DNA from: Strigamia acuminata
Lineage: Eukaryota > Arthropoda > Chilopoda > Geophilomorpha > Linotaeniidae
Direction: 5' to 3'
Assembly (NCBI GenBank): GCA_949358305.1
Contig: OX442314.1
Location: 48,618,581-48,678,580, forward strand
DNA: 60,000 nt
This document shows, one piece after another, positions 29,742 to 39,878 of this stretch; within the stretch, counting starts at the first letter, position 1, and each line of letters begins with the position of its first letter. The position numbers and the translations under genes were made by a program. The notes beneath the pieces were generated by a model, which saw only the letters and a program-made list of their open reading frames with translations, ran no database searches and was not told the origin of the DNA.

Positions 29742-32570
29742 ATGGAGCTCCGAGACACGTGGGGAGCGCTCAGCCCCGCATGCATAGTGCGAGCGGGCAT
29801 TTATCGAGGCGTACTGCCCGATTTTCTGCGCCGCTGCTTTGGCGAAGATGCAAAGCCATACCGCCTGCGCGTATTATTTTCGCGCGCCCTCGCCAAGCGT
29901 TGGGTTAACGATTGTACACTCCTGGACGCGTTCCCGGAGTCGGTGCGAAACGTCGTCGCTGCAGAGCTCGCTCGCATCGATGACCCGAAGTCACCAATCT
30001 TCCACCCGGCCCTGTCGAGCCAATACTCCGGCAGGCCGGCGGAGGAGCATGTGTTGTTCGCGTGGCAAGCGGCCGAGACCGAGGAGGCCCGCGAAGAAGT
30101 GTATCAACACTACCGCCAGCAGCTAATTGACACTGCGCCGGCGGTTGCAGAGCGGATTTTGCAAGACGACGGAATGAGCACCGCCGATATACATCTGTGG
30201 TGCGAGCAGATTCGGCAGGGAGAGGTTACGCCACAGTGGCGACCGAGAATGGGGATTCTCACGTCACAAGCTGAAATGTGGCAACTCCACTATTTGGGAA
30301 TTCTCGGCCCCAAATATAATTTCCCAAGGAAGCGCAAACGCTCCAAGGGAACCGGGGGCAGCGAATCGCGCTCCCCGGGACGGTCGAAGAAACAGTGCGT
30401 CGAACAGCACTCGACCGTCAACGATGGAGCGGGAACGTCAGCGCAGCCACCGCGCGACCCCGCGAATTACACCAGACCAAGGGTGTTCGTCAACCGTCAG
30501 ATGAAAGACGGTAAAGAGACTCGAGAAGTCTGGATTTCGGGCGACGAAGAGCGAGTCTCTCGTCCCCGTGTCGGCAGACATCCGCTGACTCACCGTGAGC
30601 AGCGGAAACGAGACCGCAAAGAGCGGTATTTCGCTCGCTGCGAGGCGCGGGGAATTCCCCTTCCCGAACACGCTCTCAAAGCAATCGAAGCGAAGGAAGC
30701 GAGAGAGGCACGATCGAAGTCGAGTGGCCGATCTTCCGGGGAGCGTCGCGTCCTAGCGCCAAACACGCGGGACCTTCGCGAGATCATCACTCAGATGAAA
30801 CGCAAGAAATTGTCGCGTTTTGACCCCGCGATGCAGTTCGCCCGCAAGATGGGCGTCGTCGAACATGGTACCGTGATTCCACACGAAGTGGCACGGTGGT
30901 TAAGCGAATATGTCAATTCGCGACCCACGGCCGTCGTTCCGCCGACGAGCACCGTCACGCCTGCCCCGGCGCCTCAAGTCACGACGACTGAGGCGCAAGC
31001 GACGCTGCCACCGCCAGCACAACAGTCTTTGACGTTGCTGTTGCCGACGCCGTCATCAACGTCGCAACCGTTGCCGGCACAGCAGTCATTGACGCTGCCG
31101 CCGCCGACGCAGCCTCCGCCGCCGCCGCCGCCGATGCCGGGTTCGAGCGTCACGCCGAACCCGACCATCGACGCCTCCGTGATGTTGCCCGTGCACCAGA
31201 GCATTGCGCGGGAATGCCATAACGCCCGATTCGGAGAATATTACCCGAGCAAGGCAAGACACGACCGCACCGCGATGTGGTATGAACAGCGTGACGAAAA
31301 CGCACGGCTGGCTCGAGAAGCAGCCAATCCATCGATCGAAGAGCTCTTGGCCTTCGCATTTGTGATGGAGGACCCGAGAGCCGCCGCCGCTGCTCTGCAG
31401 GGCGCCGACGTCACTCAGCGCCATTTCATCGAGTGGGGGATTTCGATGATGCGGCACCACTCGCGTGCGTTCGCTGCAGATCCTGATCGCAGCAACCCTG
31501 TAAATCGGCGCAGTCTACAGCTGGCTTTGACGAAAATCATGGTCCAGTTATTGACCCCCTCGCTCTTTGGGGTCGGACGACAGGCGATGGCCTGTTGGTC
31601 CGTAGTAGACAGAGAGGGTGTGCAGATACCTCGCGCACTCGTTGGGGAATGGAGCGCCATTCTCCCCAACCCGGCGATGACTCGCTTCGAGCTGACCCGG
31701 GACGTGGTGAACCCCGAATGGGAGGGGTATAAGTTGCGGAGCATGGCCTTCCGCCACGCCGTTACCACGTGGGAGCCAACACCGTCAGCGCAGTCACACG
31801 CAATGATGGTCACGAGTGAAGAGCCGATGGAGAGCGACGCCGCCTCTTCGACTGCTTCACGTGGAGCCCCAACTCCACCTCCGCCGCCGCCACCGATGCC
31901 ACCAGCGGCGACACCACAGACACCCGTCCTATCAAATGCGGCGGGTAAGCCGAGACGCCTGCTGTGTCGGACGCCACCAACGATGTCCGCCGCTCGCCAG
32001 AGCCTGACGCCTCCCGCAGCCCAACAAGCGCGGGAAGAGACTGTCCAGCAGGCGGTGGTTTCGAAGAGCGCCAAGCCAGCGAAAGCGGCGAAGCCTCCGA
32101 CAAACTACTATGAGAAATTATGCGACGAGTTCTCTCAGCTGTCGATGACGACGGCGACGCGCAAATTCATCCTCGCGCAGAGAGACAAGGGGAAATCGGT
32201 ATTTGTTTGGCTACACAACCAGGTGCGCCAGACCACCGATTTGATCCTCCATCAGCGGTTGCTGAGGGCCCACCGTGCGCCTCGAACGGCCGCGGAGGCG
32301 AACGCAATCCGGCACACCAATTCCGGGTTTTCGGCGTTCATTCCGCGGGTGTGGCTGCATGAGAGGAGGCGTGCCCCGTACGAGCCAGCCGGCGGCCACG
32401 ATTTGTGCTTTATTTCCGAGCACGAGGACCCCCGCGACCAGTCTTCAGCCTTGGTTGGAGATCTGGTTTTGCCGCCCGGCGTTGTGCCGCCCGGCGCTGA
32501 GCCGCCCGTCCCTGGAGTGAGTTTCGCCCAGGCGATGGATCCAGCGTTTTTGTTTATAAATGTAAGATGA
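29742..32570 (+). CDS. Element B accessory protein (large, unrecognised)
   Basis: The frame opens at 29556 (1004 codons), but the codons before 29742 look like an intron: TTATTAATTATTTTGTTTCCATCATTGCAG-type pyrimidine tract and AG end exactly before ATGGAGCTCCG at 29742. From there 942 codons. Features: a compact N-terminal part (WGALSPACIVRAGIYRGVLPDFLRR..., about residues 1-190), a basic nuclear-signal-like PRKRKRSKG near 195, charged disorder, a Pro-rich stretch around 390-460, a second folded-looking part (about 470-680, with HQSIARECHNARFGEYYP and WSAILPNPAMTRFELTRDVVNPEWEGYKLR), another Pro-rich linker and a C-terminal part with FVWLHNQVRQTTDLILHQRLL. No Cys motif like those of A, C and D, no signal peptide and no membrane segment. 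The function is unknown. Confidence 0.7.
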   Translation: MELRDTWGALSPACIVRAGIYRGVLPDFLRRCFGEDAKPYRLRVLFSRALAKRWVNDCTLLDAFPESVRNVVAAELARIDDPKSPIFHPALSSQYSGRPAEEHVLFAWQAAETEEAREEVYQHYRQQLIDTAPAVAERILQDDGMSTADIHLWCEQIRQGEVTPQWRPRMGILTSQAEMWQLHYLGILGPKYNFPRKRKRSKGTGGSESRSPGRSKKQCVEQHSTVNDGAGTSAQPPRDPANYTRPRVFVNRQMKDGKETREVWISGDEERVSRPRVGRHPLTHREQRKRDRKERYFARCEARGIPLPEHALKAIEAKEAREARSKSSGRSSGERRVLAPNTRDLREIITQMKRKKLSRFDPAMQFARKMGVVEHGTVIPHEVARWLSEYVNSRPTAVVPPTSTVTPAPAPQVTTTEAQATLPPPAQQSLTLLLPTPSSTSQPLPAQQSLTLPPPTQPPPPPPPMPGSSVTPNPTIDASVMLPVHQSIARECHNARFGEYYPSKARHDRTAMWYEQRDENARLAREAANPSIEELLAFAFVMEDPRAAAAALQGADVTQRHFIEWGISMMRHHSRAFAADPDRSNPVNRRSLQLALTKIMVQLLTPSLFGVGRQAMACWSVVDREGVQIPRALVGEWSAILPNPAMTRFELTRDVVNPEWEGYKLRSMAFRHAVTTWEPTPSAQSHAMMVTSEEPMESDAASSTASRGAPTPPPPPPPMPPAATPQTPVLSNAAGKPRRLLCRTPPTMSAARQSLTPPAAQQAREETVQQAVVSKSAKPAKAAKPPTNYYEKLCDEFSQLSMTTATRKFILAQRDKGKSVFVWLHNQVRQTTDLILHQRLLRAHRAPRTAAEANAIRHTNSGFSAFIPRVWLHERRRAPYEPAGGHDLCFISEHEDPRDQSSALVGDLVLPPGVVPPGAEPPVPGVSFAQAMDPAFLFINVR

Positions 32571-32799
32571 TGAAAGTTTTAAACGTTTTTTATTTGTTTT
32601 AGAACTGTATGGAAGAAAGTAAAGCGTGGTTTCAAATTTCTTCGTCATTCTTTTTCTTAAATTGACAAACAATGTTTGCACGTATTGTGGAGTATTGTGC
32701 AAGTATTGTTAATGTTATTTGGTTTCAGCTTTTCTAAGGTGGGCCAAAATTTAGGGCGTTCTGGCGTTAATAAAAAAGATTTGCTAGAAGATAACATTT
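32571..32799. other. Sequence between element B and element C, probably CACTA-like element; possible exon at its end
   Basis: AT-rich. A + strand 3' splice site GGTTTCAG ends at 32728; from 32729 the frame FSKVGQNLGRSGVNKKDLL... is open to the element C insertion and, counting one ATTT, continues on the far side (45873-45911) up to GAAG/GTACCT. The opposite strand is also open across the same span, so the strand is uncertain. The exact end of element B is not visible. Confidence 0.35.
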
Positions 32800-33840
32800 T
32801 GTCACGTCGTAGTCGACTTTTTAACAATGGTTTCGGAAATTTAAGAATTTCCAGGGATTGTAATAACCAGAAAATTTAGGTTCGCAGGCGCTGCAACTCT
32901 TAAAACTTTGCCGGGGGTGGTAGCTAGGTTAAGACAGCGTCTATTCGTGAAATCTGTATTTTATGGGTGCAGGATTCAATTCGGGCGCCGTACAAAATGG
33001 CGAACGTTGATACTTCGAATTTAAGACCAAAATATCGCTCTTCACTAGGGAAAATGTCGTCATATGCTAGGCGTACTTACGAAGAGTATGTTTCTTCTCC
33101 TGAACACGCGCAAACGTTGGGTGAACGCGCGCACAGGTACCAAACCGCAGACAACGTCGTCGAACCGTCGATAATGAAATGAATACGCAATTGAGACGAG
33201 TATGAGTTCAAAATGTCTAGGCTGAGGAGGAAGTCACAGTCGTGGCATAAAATGTATTGACGAATTGAGACCGTCGAATACGCCTTTTTCCAGTAATTCG
33301 TACGCAAATAATGGGCAAATAATAAATGTTGTGGTTAGTTAGACTAACATGAGAATTCGGGCTGCAATGTGACCGTATGCGTTGAGACGCAACATAAATC
33401 GCACTTGGAAATCTTCTAGTTGAGACAGAAGATGTTGACTAGTCGAAGGCGAAAATTATTCTCTCTGTCAAAAATGTCTTGACAGAACAAGTCACCTCTG
33501 ATCACATGTCAAAGGCCAAGTCAATTCCCAATGGGGACTGGGCAGAAAACAGGCGACCAGGGGTGAAATATGTAAATTTAGAGCGCGATTATATCAACTT
33601 ATTGCAGAATTCTCATGAATTGTCTGGATGGGGTGATTAAAACCAGGCCAAATTAAAGATAAATATCAAAAATAAGGAAAATAATATAAAATAAAATAAT
33701 AAATTTAGATTTGGGAAAAATAAAATAAATTAAAGAAATTAGAACAATTTCTCAATAGAATTGGGGAAAATTAAAAGGAAAGGCGCAAAATGCGCTTAAA
33801 ATTTTGAAAATTAATACTGTCTAAAGTCAGGACCGTGACA
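32800..33840 (-). repeat. 3' LTR of element C
   Basis: On the + strand it reads TGTCACGTCGTAG...GACCGTGACA. The polypurine tract abuts it at 33841. It holds a 71-codon frame on the + strand (32967-33182), antisense to the element, which is identical in the other LTR. Confidence 0.92.
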
Positions 33841-33852
33841 TTCCCCCCCACC
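33841..33852 (-). promoter_or_regulatory. Polypurine tract of element C
   Basis: Sense strand GGTGGGGGGGAA immediately before the 3' LTR. Confidence 0.85.
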
Positions 33853-34673
33853 TAGATGTTTATTATATGGTTTTTATATAATCAACATCTAAATGGAGTT
33901 AACAAACATGATTGATAAAAATTTGAACATATAAATAAATAAAAATAATGAATCAATAACATTAATCTCATAATAAACACATAACACGGGTAGGGATTTA
34001 TTTGGACAGACGCAACAGGCGCACAACTTGGCGCAATTACAGACAAGAACAAACAAACACAAACAAATGGGTTTAGGAGAGGAATATTGTAGAAAATCGT
34101 TTGATTAAAAATTAACAGAATCAATAGACGTTTAGGCGCTAACTACGACTAAATTCTAAATAAAATAATAAAATTTGTTAAATTATTTGATAACACTTGG
34201 AATTAACAATAATATTTTTCGTTATGACTAGAAAATAAAATAATTTAAGATTAATTAACAATGCCTATGGGTGGCAAAATTTCTATAAAAATGTAAATTA
34301 TTAGCAAATAAAAATATTGATTAGGCGCTGATTTGGCGTCAATTATCACAATATAAGGATAGCAAAATTTCAATGATCACAAATGGTTAATAAAAATGAT
34401 TAGCAAAAATGATTAATAAAATATAAATATCAAAAAATAAAAAGTTCGCAAACGAATATTATCTTCTTTCGTAGGCGTTTGAGTTTTCACGGAACTTTAC
34501 GTAAAAAATCTTCATTGAGGCGCATAACAATCACATTTTAAACAATTATAACACTTATCGTTTGTATCACAATTATCACAATAAAGTCCACACACACAAC
34601 AGTTCGTATATGGGTTTTTAGAAGGCGCAAAGTCACTGTAGGTTCTTGAAGTCAATCCATGAGTTTTATTTTC
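33853..34673 (-). other. 3' untranslated region of element C
   Basis: About 820 bp of AT-rich sequence with scattered GGCGC words; no gene seen. Confidence 0.7.
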
Positions 34674-37487
34674 TTAAAATGCAGACGCGCCCTGACCGTC
34701 CATCGCATAATAGACCAGTCTAAGCGCTGTTTTCACGAGGATCACTCTCACCTGTTGTTTAGAAGTTGCGTAACACTTCCGGCTAATTCTGTTCACTCGG
34801 TACAGGAAATCTCCAACATAATATTGTTTAATGATGGCCAACCACTTCTCGCCCGCGCTGTGGTCAAGTTGCAAGTCCGAAAAGATGATCGTTTCGAAAA
34901 GGCGCGTCAGAATACTCCAATCCACGACCAATTCGATTTTAGGCTCCCATGGCAATGAGTAGAAAATATCATCAATCGGGATAATCTCCTCCATGATTGC
35001 CAATGCGCAAGTTGGCTCCACGAGACGCTTCTCCTTAGGTTTCGGTTCGACCGGTTCGCGCAAACTCTCACGCGTGACAACCTCGCCCGGATCGTCGTCT
35101 TTTTCCTTTGGTGGTGTCAAAATCATTTTTGGCATCCTCGACATTAATGGCGATCGACGTCCAGCCTTTGCACCGCCTCGTCCAACTCCAGGAAGTCTGA
35201 AAGGCTCGTCGACCTGAATCACCTCAATCTTGTTGTGTTCTCGCGCCGCCAGGAATGCTTTGTGGTTCTCCTCGTCGCCCGTTGACTCGCGAAGCGATTC
35301 GACATCCGACATCGAATAATCCACATCCGATGATAACTCCGAGGCGAGTACTCCTGTGTCCGCCACAATTACGGGGTCGTATCTGAACGAATATTTGGTT
35401 CGGGGATCCGCCAATCTTGGATTTTCAGCAATCGCATCCTCGAATTGTTGCACCAATTTCTCAGGCGCCAGTTCGATGAGAATTTTCTCTGAAAAGTTCT
35501 TAATTTCATCCTCCGTCATGATCAATTCTGGATCCAGTGGTGGTTTGGCGGGCGCATTTTTCTCGTCCTCCAGTCGCTGGGCCTCTTTGAGCGCGTCGGC
35601 CTCTCGAAATCGTTTGACAGCGTCACGACGACTCTGATGCATTTGGGTGATGATCTCTTTTAAATTAAAGTCCTTTGTCATTTTCGCTTCAATTTCCTTC
35701 GCGATGTTCCCGAGGCGTCCGAAAATCGTTCCGACGACCGTCTTGAAGTCCGAGGCGCCGACGTTGAAATCCAAATTAATCGACATCTTAAAAAGTTCGC
35801 TCCATCCCTCCGATCTCAGGTTGATTCGTCCTTGACCCCTGTTCTCCATGGGGTACAGAATCTCAAGCTCATGGCGCCGGAATATTTCAGACATCTGAGT
35901 GAAAATACGGTCTGGGCGCATCGTACATCCATTTCGGTCGAATCCCTGGAGATATCGTGGCTTTAGAGATGCGCATCCCTCCGCCGACGTTGATTCGTTT
36001 GAGATTGCTGAAATGGCCTTAGCAATTGGATTAGAAATCTTGTTTTCCAATTTCTTGACGTCGTGGATCTTTGCGCACTCCTCCGCATCTCTCGCAATCT
36101 CGGCAGCGATATTCGCGATGGATGAAGACGGTGTAAAGTTTAGCAACGCCTTAATATCTCGGTCAACCTGTGGGGAAAAATCAGCTTTAATTAGTTTTGT
36201 GTTAAAATCAGCAATTGTGTCCATTTGTGTGTTTGAAGTTGCAATTTTGGAGTACGTAATCGGCACTGATGTCGCAGCAACTGAAGTTATCATCTTGGGC
36301 GTCACATTCGATTGGGTCACAGTAGTGGTATCGACAGATTGAGCAGCTTGGCTTGATTCAGACGTCTCAATCGAAGATGATTTGTTTTTTACGACATAAA
36401 AATAAGGAATGACGATTGGCGCAGCAGTGGTCACCGTTGTAATGTTGGTTGACTTCGCCTCCGCCGCCGTCACACTCGATTCCGTTTTGATAATCGGGGT
36501 CGACATCGTGTTGATATTGCTAACTTTCTCTCTCTCTCTTCTGTTTTCCTCATTTTTTACTACCTTTTTAGCCACTTGATCGTGCAACGAAAGTTCTTTA
36601 GTCGATTCGATGACAGGCGACGCAACAGGCGCTCCACCAACCGCTCCGTTTTCCTCAACGATGACTGAAGAGACGTCCAATGCTGGTCCGGATCGTCCCG
36701 TCACGAAGTGAGTGTCCCGGTTCGCCTCCGCTCCAATCCTTTTCGTTACTTTCTGCGTGTACTCCCTCAAACGGTGCGTGCTCCGCTCTTCGTACGTATG
36801 TCGTGGACGCAGATTTGAATGCTGAAATGGCAAGTCGGCCGCAACTCTCTCCGGTTCTGAATACGCTTTTTTCGCATCTGCGATTACATTGGGCGCCGTC
36901 AAACATAGTTCTATACCCGATTCTACGTCGTAGGTCTTTCCCTCAGGCGTCACAAATTGGTCCGGAAGTTCGGCAGGTTGTTCACCAGCTATTATGTACG
37001 CTCCTTCTGGATATTTCCAAGTCAAAGGTCGGATTCCCTTCTCTCTTGCCAATTGCTTTATGCGTGCCAAATATGACGCGTGCGCATGACGAAAACGAGC
37101 GATGGCGTTTGCACTGCCGAATGGAATCCTCGGTGGCGGAAAATCCACTCCAGCCAACGAAGTTTTATCTATCGACTCGTAGCCCAATACATAAGCGAAC
37201 ATAAGGCGCATCCATTTCCGGAATTTGCAACGACGCAAGTCACCGCCGCCCCGACATGCTCGGCATTCTCGTGGCGCCCGCAGTTGGTATATTTCAAATC
37301 CGGTCCCGCTACAAACTGGACACAGTTCATAGTTTGGAAAACTTTGGTCGTTTGGGTGGTCAGGATGAAAGCGTGGCACCAGTCCTTCGCCCGACGCTTC
37401 GATTGGTGGCATCGGCAGGTACTTTGGATAGCCTTTTTGGGTTGGCTTTGGAATCGTAATCGTTACTTTTGGATCGTAGGACGCCAT
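34674..37487 (-). CDS. Element C accessory protein (CPVC...CxxCxGxG zinc motif, 937 aa)
   Basis: An intact 937-codon ORF downstream of integrase. Zinc motif: Cys56/Cys59 (ELCPVCSGTG) and Cys75/Cys78 (CRACRGGGDLRR), 15 residues apart. Then KWMRLMFAYVLGYE, FPPPRIPFGSANAIARFRHAHASYL, and a long Ser/Thr/Val-rich disordered section (about 270-470). From about 515 a conserved region begins (FDRNGCTMRPDRIF, EGWSELFKMS...F), followed by a charged helix (RRDAVKRFREADALKEAQRLEDE, about 640-665) and a C-terminal block from about 865 (RLFETIIFSDLQL, VRVILVKTALRLVYY). All these blocks recur in order in element A (15673-17105 plus 58085-59417). No signal peptide or membrane helix, so not an envelope. The function is unknown. 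A possible 3' splice site TTTCTTTTAG lies some 25 nt upstream of the start. Confidence 0.85.
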   Translation of the reverse strand: MASYDPKVTITIPKPTQKGYPKYLPMPPIEASGEGLVPRFHPDHPNDQSFPNYELCPVCSGTGFEIYQLRAPRECRACRGGGDLRRCKFRKWMRLMFAYVLGYESIDKTSLAGVDFPPPRIPFGSANAIARFRHAHASYLARIKQLAREKGIRPLTWKYPEGAYIIAGEQPAELPDQFVTPEGKTYDVESGIELCLTAPNVIADAKKAYSEPERVAADLPFQHSNLRPRHTYEERSTHRLREYTQKVTKRIGAEANRDTHFVTGRSGPALDVSSVIVEENGAVGGAPVASPVIESTKELSLHDQVAKKVVKNEENRREREKVSNINTMSTPIIKTESSVTAAEAKSTNITTVTTAAPIVIPYFYVVKNKSSSIETSESSQAAQSVDTTTVTQSNVTPKMITSVAATSVPITYSKIATSNTQMDTIADFNTKLIKADFSPQVDRDIKALLNFTPSSSIANIAAEIARDAEECAKIHDVKKLENKISNPIAKAISAISNESTSAEGCASLKPRYLQGFDRNGCTMRPDRIFTQMSEIFRRHELEILYPMENRGQGRINLRSEGWSELFKMSINLDFNVGASDFKTVVGTIFGRLGNIAKEIEAKMTKDFNLKEIITQMHQSRRDAVKRFREADALKEAQRLEDEKNAPAKPPLDPELIMTEDEIKNFSEKILIELAPEKLVQQFEDAIAENPRLADPRTKYSFRYDPVIVADTGVLASELSSDVDYSMSDVESLRESTGDEENHKAFLAAREHNKIEVIQVDEPFRLPGVGRGGAKAGRRSPLMSRMPKMILTPPKEKDDDPGEVVTRESLREPVEPKPKEKRLVEPTCALAIMEEIIPIDDIFYSLPWEPKIELVVDWSILTRLFETIIFSDLQLDHSAGEKWLAIIKQYYVGDFLYRVNRISRKCYATSKQQVRVILVKTALRLVYYAMDGQGASAF

Positions 37488-38018
37488 AATAAATTATTGT
37501 AAAGTGAAACTAAAAGAAATGGAAATTTTCCAGGAAGAAAAAGTTATTTTAGCGAAAATATTCAATTAAAAATGAATTGTTGTGAAATAGAAAGTACTTA
37601 CGGGTGATAGACGCACAATTTCTAACAATATTTATCCAATTTAAGTGATTGTTAAGTTTTTTGAGGCGCGACTATTCAGACGCAAATTAAAATGTGGCTA
37701 AGTCGTGCCCTCACATGTCTTTAATACACGCGGTCTCGCTACGGGGTCGCCTCGTCATAAAATATGACACGGACCTCTCGCGTGAACGAGATTTAATCAC
37801 GCACTTCGAAGAAGCATGAGTTTGGACTTAGTAAATTTTCGTATCATCATTTTAAATTGATGAATTTCAAATTCCTAAACTAATCTTTACTTACTATTTT
37901 CAGCGTCTATCCTCCGTAAATATTTGGTTTAAAGCAGGGAAAATTATAAACACAGGAAGGAAAGAAGGTTGGGTAAATTAAAGAAAGAAATAAAATTATA
38001 AAATGAAAAGAAATTAAG
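37488..38018 (-). other. pol-accessory spacer of element C
   Basis: No gene. It contains GACCCCGTAGC on the sense strand (37738-37748), shared with the hairpin array of element B in the same relative position. Confidence 0.5.
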
Positions 38019-39878
38019 TTATTTTATCGAAAATGAAGCGATGATGGTTTCAATTTCCGATGTAAACGCAGCAACATGTTTTTCGATCATTGTTGCGTCG
38101 GTTTGGTCTAGATCATCATCATTATTGAACCAATGGCGCAATTCCACGACGTTATACGGCAGCATTCGACGACCATCCTTGTCCATAAGAATGACAGTAT
38201 TGGGTCCAGTTAATTTATGTATTACGTAAACGCCTTCCGTCCTCTGTCGAAGTCCTGCAGCAAACTGTCGGTCCGCTGATGACAATTGTCGATTTTTAAT
38301 AGACACAAAATCGCCTGGTTTGAAATCGTGTGGTCTTCTTTTTCGATCGAACCAACGTTTATGTCTAATTTGAGCTTTTTGTAAATTTGCAGTGGCATTA
38401 TTTCGCAATTCTCTCATCAATTCATGCGTCTCTCGCGCTCGTGCTGGCGGCAGCGGCTGTCCATCGTCGGTGTCCGAATCGAAATCACCTGGATAACGCG
38501 CCTCTTGTCCCGTCACCATTTGATAAGGAGAATACTGAAGTGAAGCTTGATAGGCTGAGTTGATTGCTAGCACAAAATATCCAATGTGAACGTCCCAGCG
38601 CACATGCTCTTCAATATATGCCAAAATGCAGTTTTTTAATGCTTGGTTTAATCTTTCGGCTAAGTTCCCTTGTGGATGATAAACAGCCGTGTAGCGATTG
38701 ATGGCGCCAAAACTCTGACATGCAGCCTGGAATTCCATCGAACGGAAAGCTGGCGCATTGTCACTTATAATGACTTTTGGAAATGCCCATCGCTGAATAA
38801 ATCCTTGCAATTGTTTAATTGTTGTTTTCCAGTCAGATGTCTCGGTCAATCTCACATCCAACCATCGACTGGCGGCATCCACAATTACTAATGCGTAACA
38901 ATGTCCTCCAATCGATCGGGGTTTTTTACCATAATAATCAATGTAAATTGTGTGAAACAAATGTCGTGGTTTGGCCATGATCATTGGTCCATATGGAAGG
39001 CGATTCAACGGCTTAGCTCGTTGACATGGTTCACATTTTTGAATCCAAAGCAAAACGTCCTCCTTCATTTTTGGCCAATAAACTCGGGCCCGGAGTCGAT
39101 GAAGTGTTTTTTCAACTCCTAAATGTCCGCAGCTCGGCGGGTAATGCAGAGCCTTGAAATATTGTTCGCGTAACATTAGGGGCAAATAGATTTGTCTTCT
39201 ACGGCGAATTTTATTTATGTCAATCGGTGGATAACGACATAACATTCCCTTGTACATAGCAAAATCTACGGCACGATACTTGATACGCGCTGCTTGCACT
39301 TGGTCGTTGGGCAAATGTCCTTGATCAAGATATTCGATTAATTCGGCGCTCCACGTGTCTTCGTGTTGTCGACGAATTATTTCGTTAATAGTTGGTACCA
39401 GACGAAATGGTTGGTGGTCTTGCGGCGCCTCATGGAGTCGCTCGGCCTCGTCCTCTTCTTCGTCTTGTTGTTCGTCAGCAACAGGGCGTCTCGTCGCATT
39501 TCTTTGAAATTGTGATCGATCTTGACGCACTTGCTGTGGCATAAATCCTGCACGCCCCATCCATGCTGGTTGATAAGTTGTCGAATCGTCCGACGAATCC
39601 GAATCCGGACCTCCATATCCGTCAAAATTCGGTCGCACAGCTCCAGATGGTCCTGCAGGTGGGCTCAACACATCAGGAGTTGGAAACGATGCAGTTGGCA
39701 CATTTGGTGATGGCAGAGGCGACATTAAAGGTGGCAATGGTGCAACAGCTCCAGGAGGCGTCGAAACTTGTGTTTGTTGACGTGCTCTGGCTCGAGTTAA
39801 TACCTGATAATTTGGTGGCGGTCTCTTCCCATTTTTAGAACCTTTTGGCCTGCCCAATTTTGGTTTAATTTGCTGTTG
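38019..39878 (-). CDS. Element C Pol part 2: AT-hook linker and integrase
   Basis: Same frame as the upstream pol ORF, separated from it by one TGA (39879-39881). Directly after the stop comes QQQIKPKLGRPKGSKNGKR, a clear AT-hook (GRPKGSKN) that binds the minor groove of AT-rich DNA in other proteins. Then a Pro-rich linker, the H2C2 zinc domain (LHYPPSCGHLG...CEPCQRAK), the D,D,E core (IYIDYYG, IISDNAPAF, NLAERLNQ) and a C-terminal FKPGDFVSIKNRQ...RTEGVYVIHKLTGPNTVILMD...LPYNVVELRHW segment. About 610 codons. The catalytic residues are intact. Production needs readthrough of the TGA, unless this copy is simply inactive. Confidence 0.88.
   Translation of the reverse strand, partial: QQQIKPKLGRPKGSKNGKRPPPNYQVLTRARARQQTQVSTPPGAVAPLPPLMSPLPSPNVPTASFPTPDVLSPPAGPSGAVRPNFDGYGGPDSDSSDDSTTYQPAWMGRAGFMPQQVRQDRSQFQRNATRRPVADEQQDEEEDEAERLHEAPQDHQPFRLVPTINEIIRRQHEDTWSAELIEYLDQGHLPNDQVQAARIKYRAVDFAMYKGMLCRYPPIDINKIRRRRQIYLPLMLREQYFKALHYPPSCGHLGVEKTLHRLRARVYWPKMKEDVLLWIQKCEPCQRAKPLNRLPYGPMIMAKPRHLFHTIYIDYYGKKPRSIGGHCYALVIVDAASRWLDVRLTETSDWKTTIKQLQGFIQRWAFPKVIISDNAPAFRSMEFQAACQSFGAINRYTAVYHPQGNLAERLNQALKNCILAYIEEHVRWDVHIGYFVLAINSAYQASLQYSPYQMVTGQEARYPGDFDSDTDDGQPLPPARARETHELMRELRNNATANLQKAQIRHKRWFDRKRRPHDFKPGDFVSIKNRQLSSADRQFAAGLRQRTEGVYVIHKLTGPNTVILMDKDGRRMLPYNVVELRHWFNNDDDLDQTDATMIEKHVAAFTSEIETIIASFSIK

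Larger units (their letters stand above)
18632..32570 (+). mobile_element. Ty3/Gypsy element B (5' LTR, gag, pol, accessory ORF; 3' LTR not found)
   Basis: Order: putative long 5' LTR, primer site, gag, -1 frameshift signal, pol, intergenic hairpins, large accessory ORF. It lies inside the CACTA-like element. gag, pol and the accessory ORF are all open. No second copy of the 5' LTR start (TGTAACGGGCAG) occurs downstream, so the 3' end is deleted or the LTR call is wrong. The right boundary is therefore only the end of the last ORF. Confidence 0.75.

Noticed and set aside
18632-32799. Search for a 3' LTR of element B
   Set aside because: No second TGTAACGGGCAG or other match to 18632-21125 was found; not reported as present.
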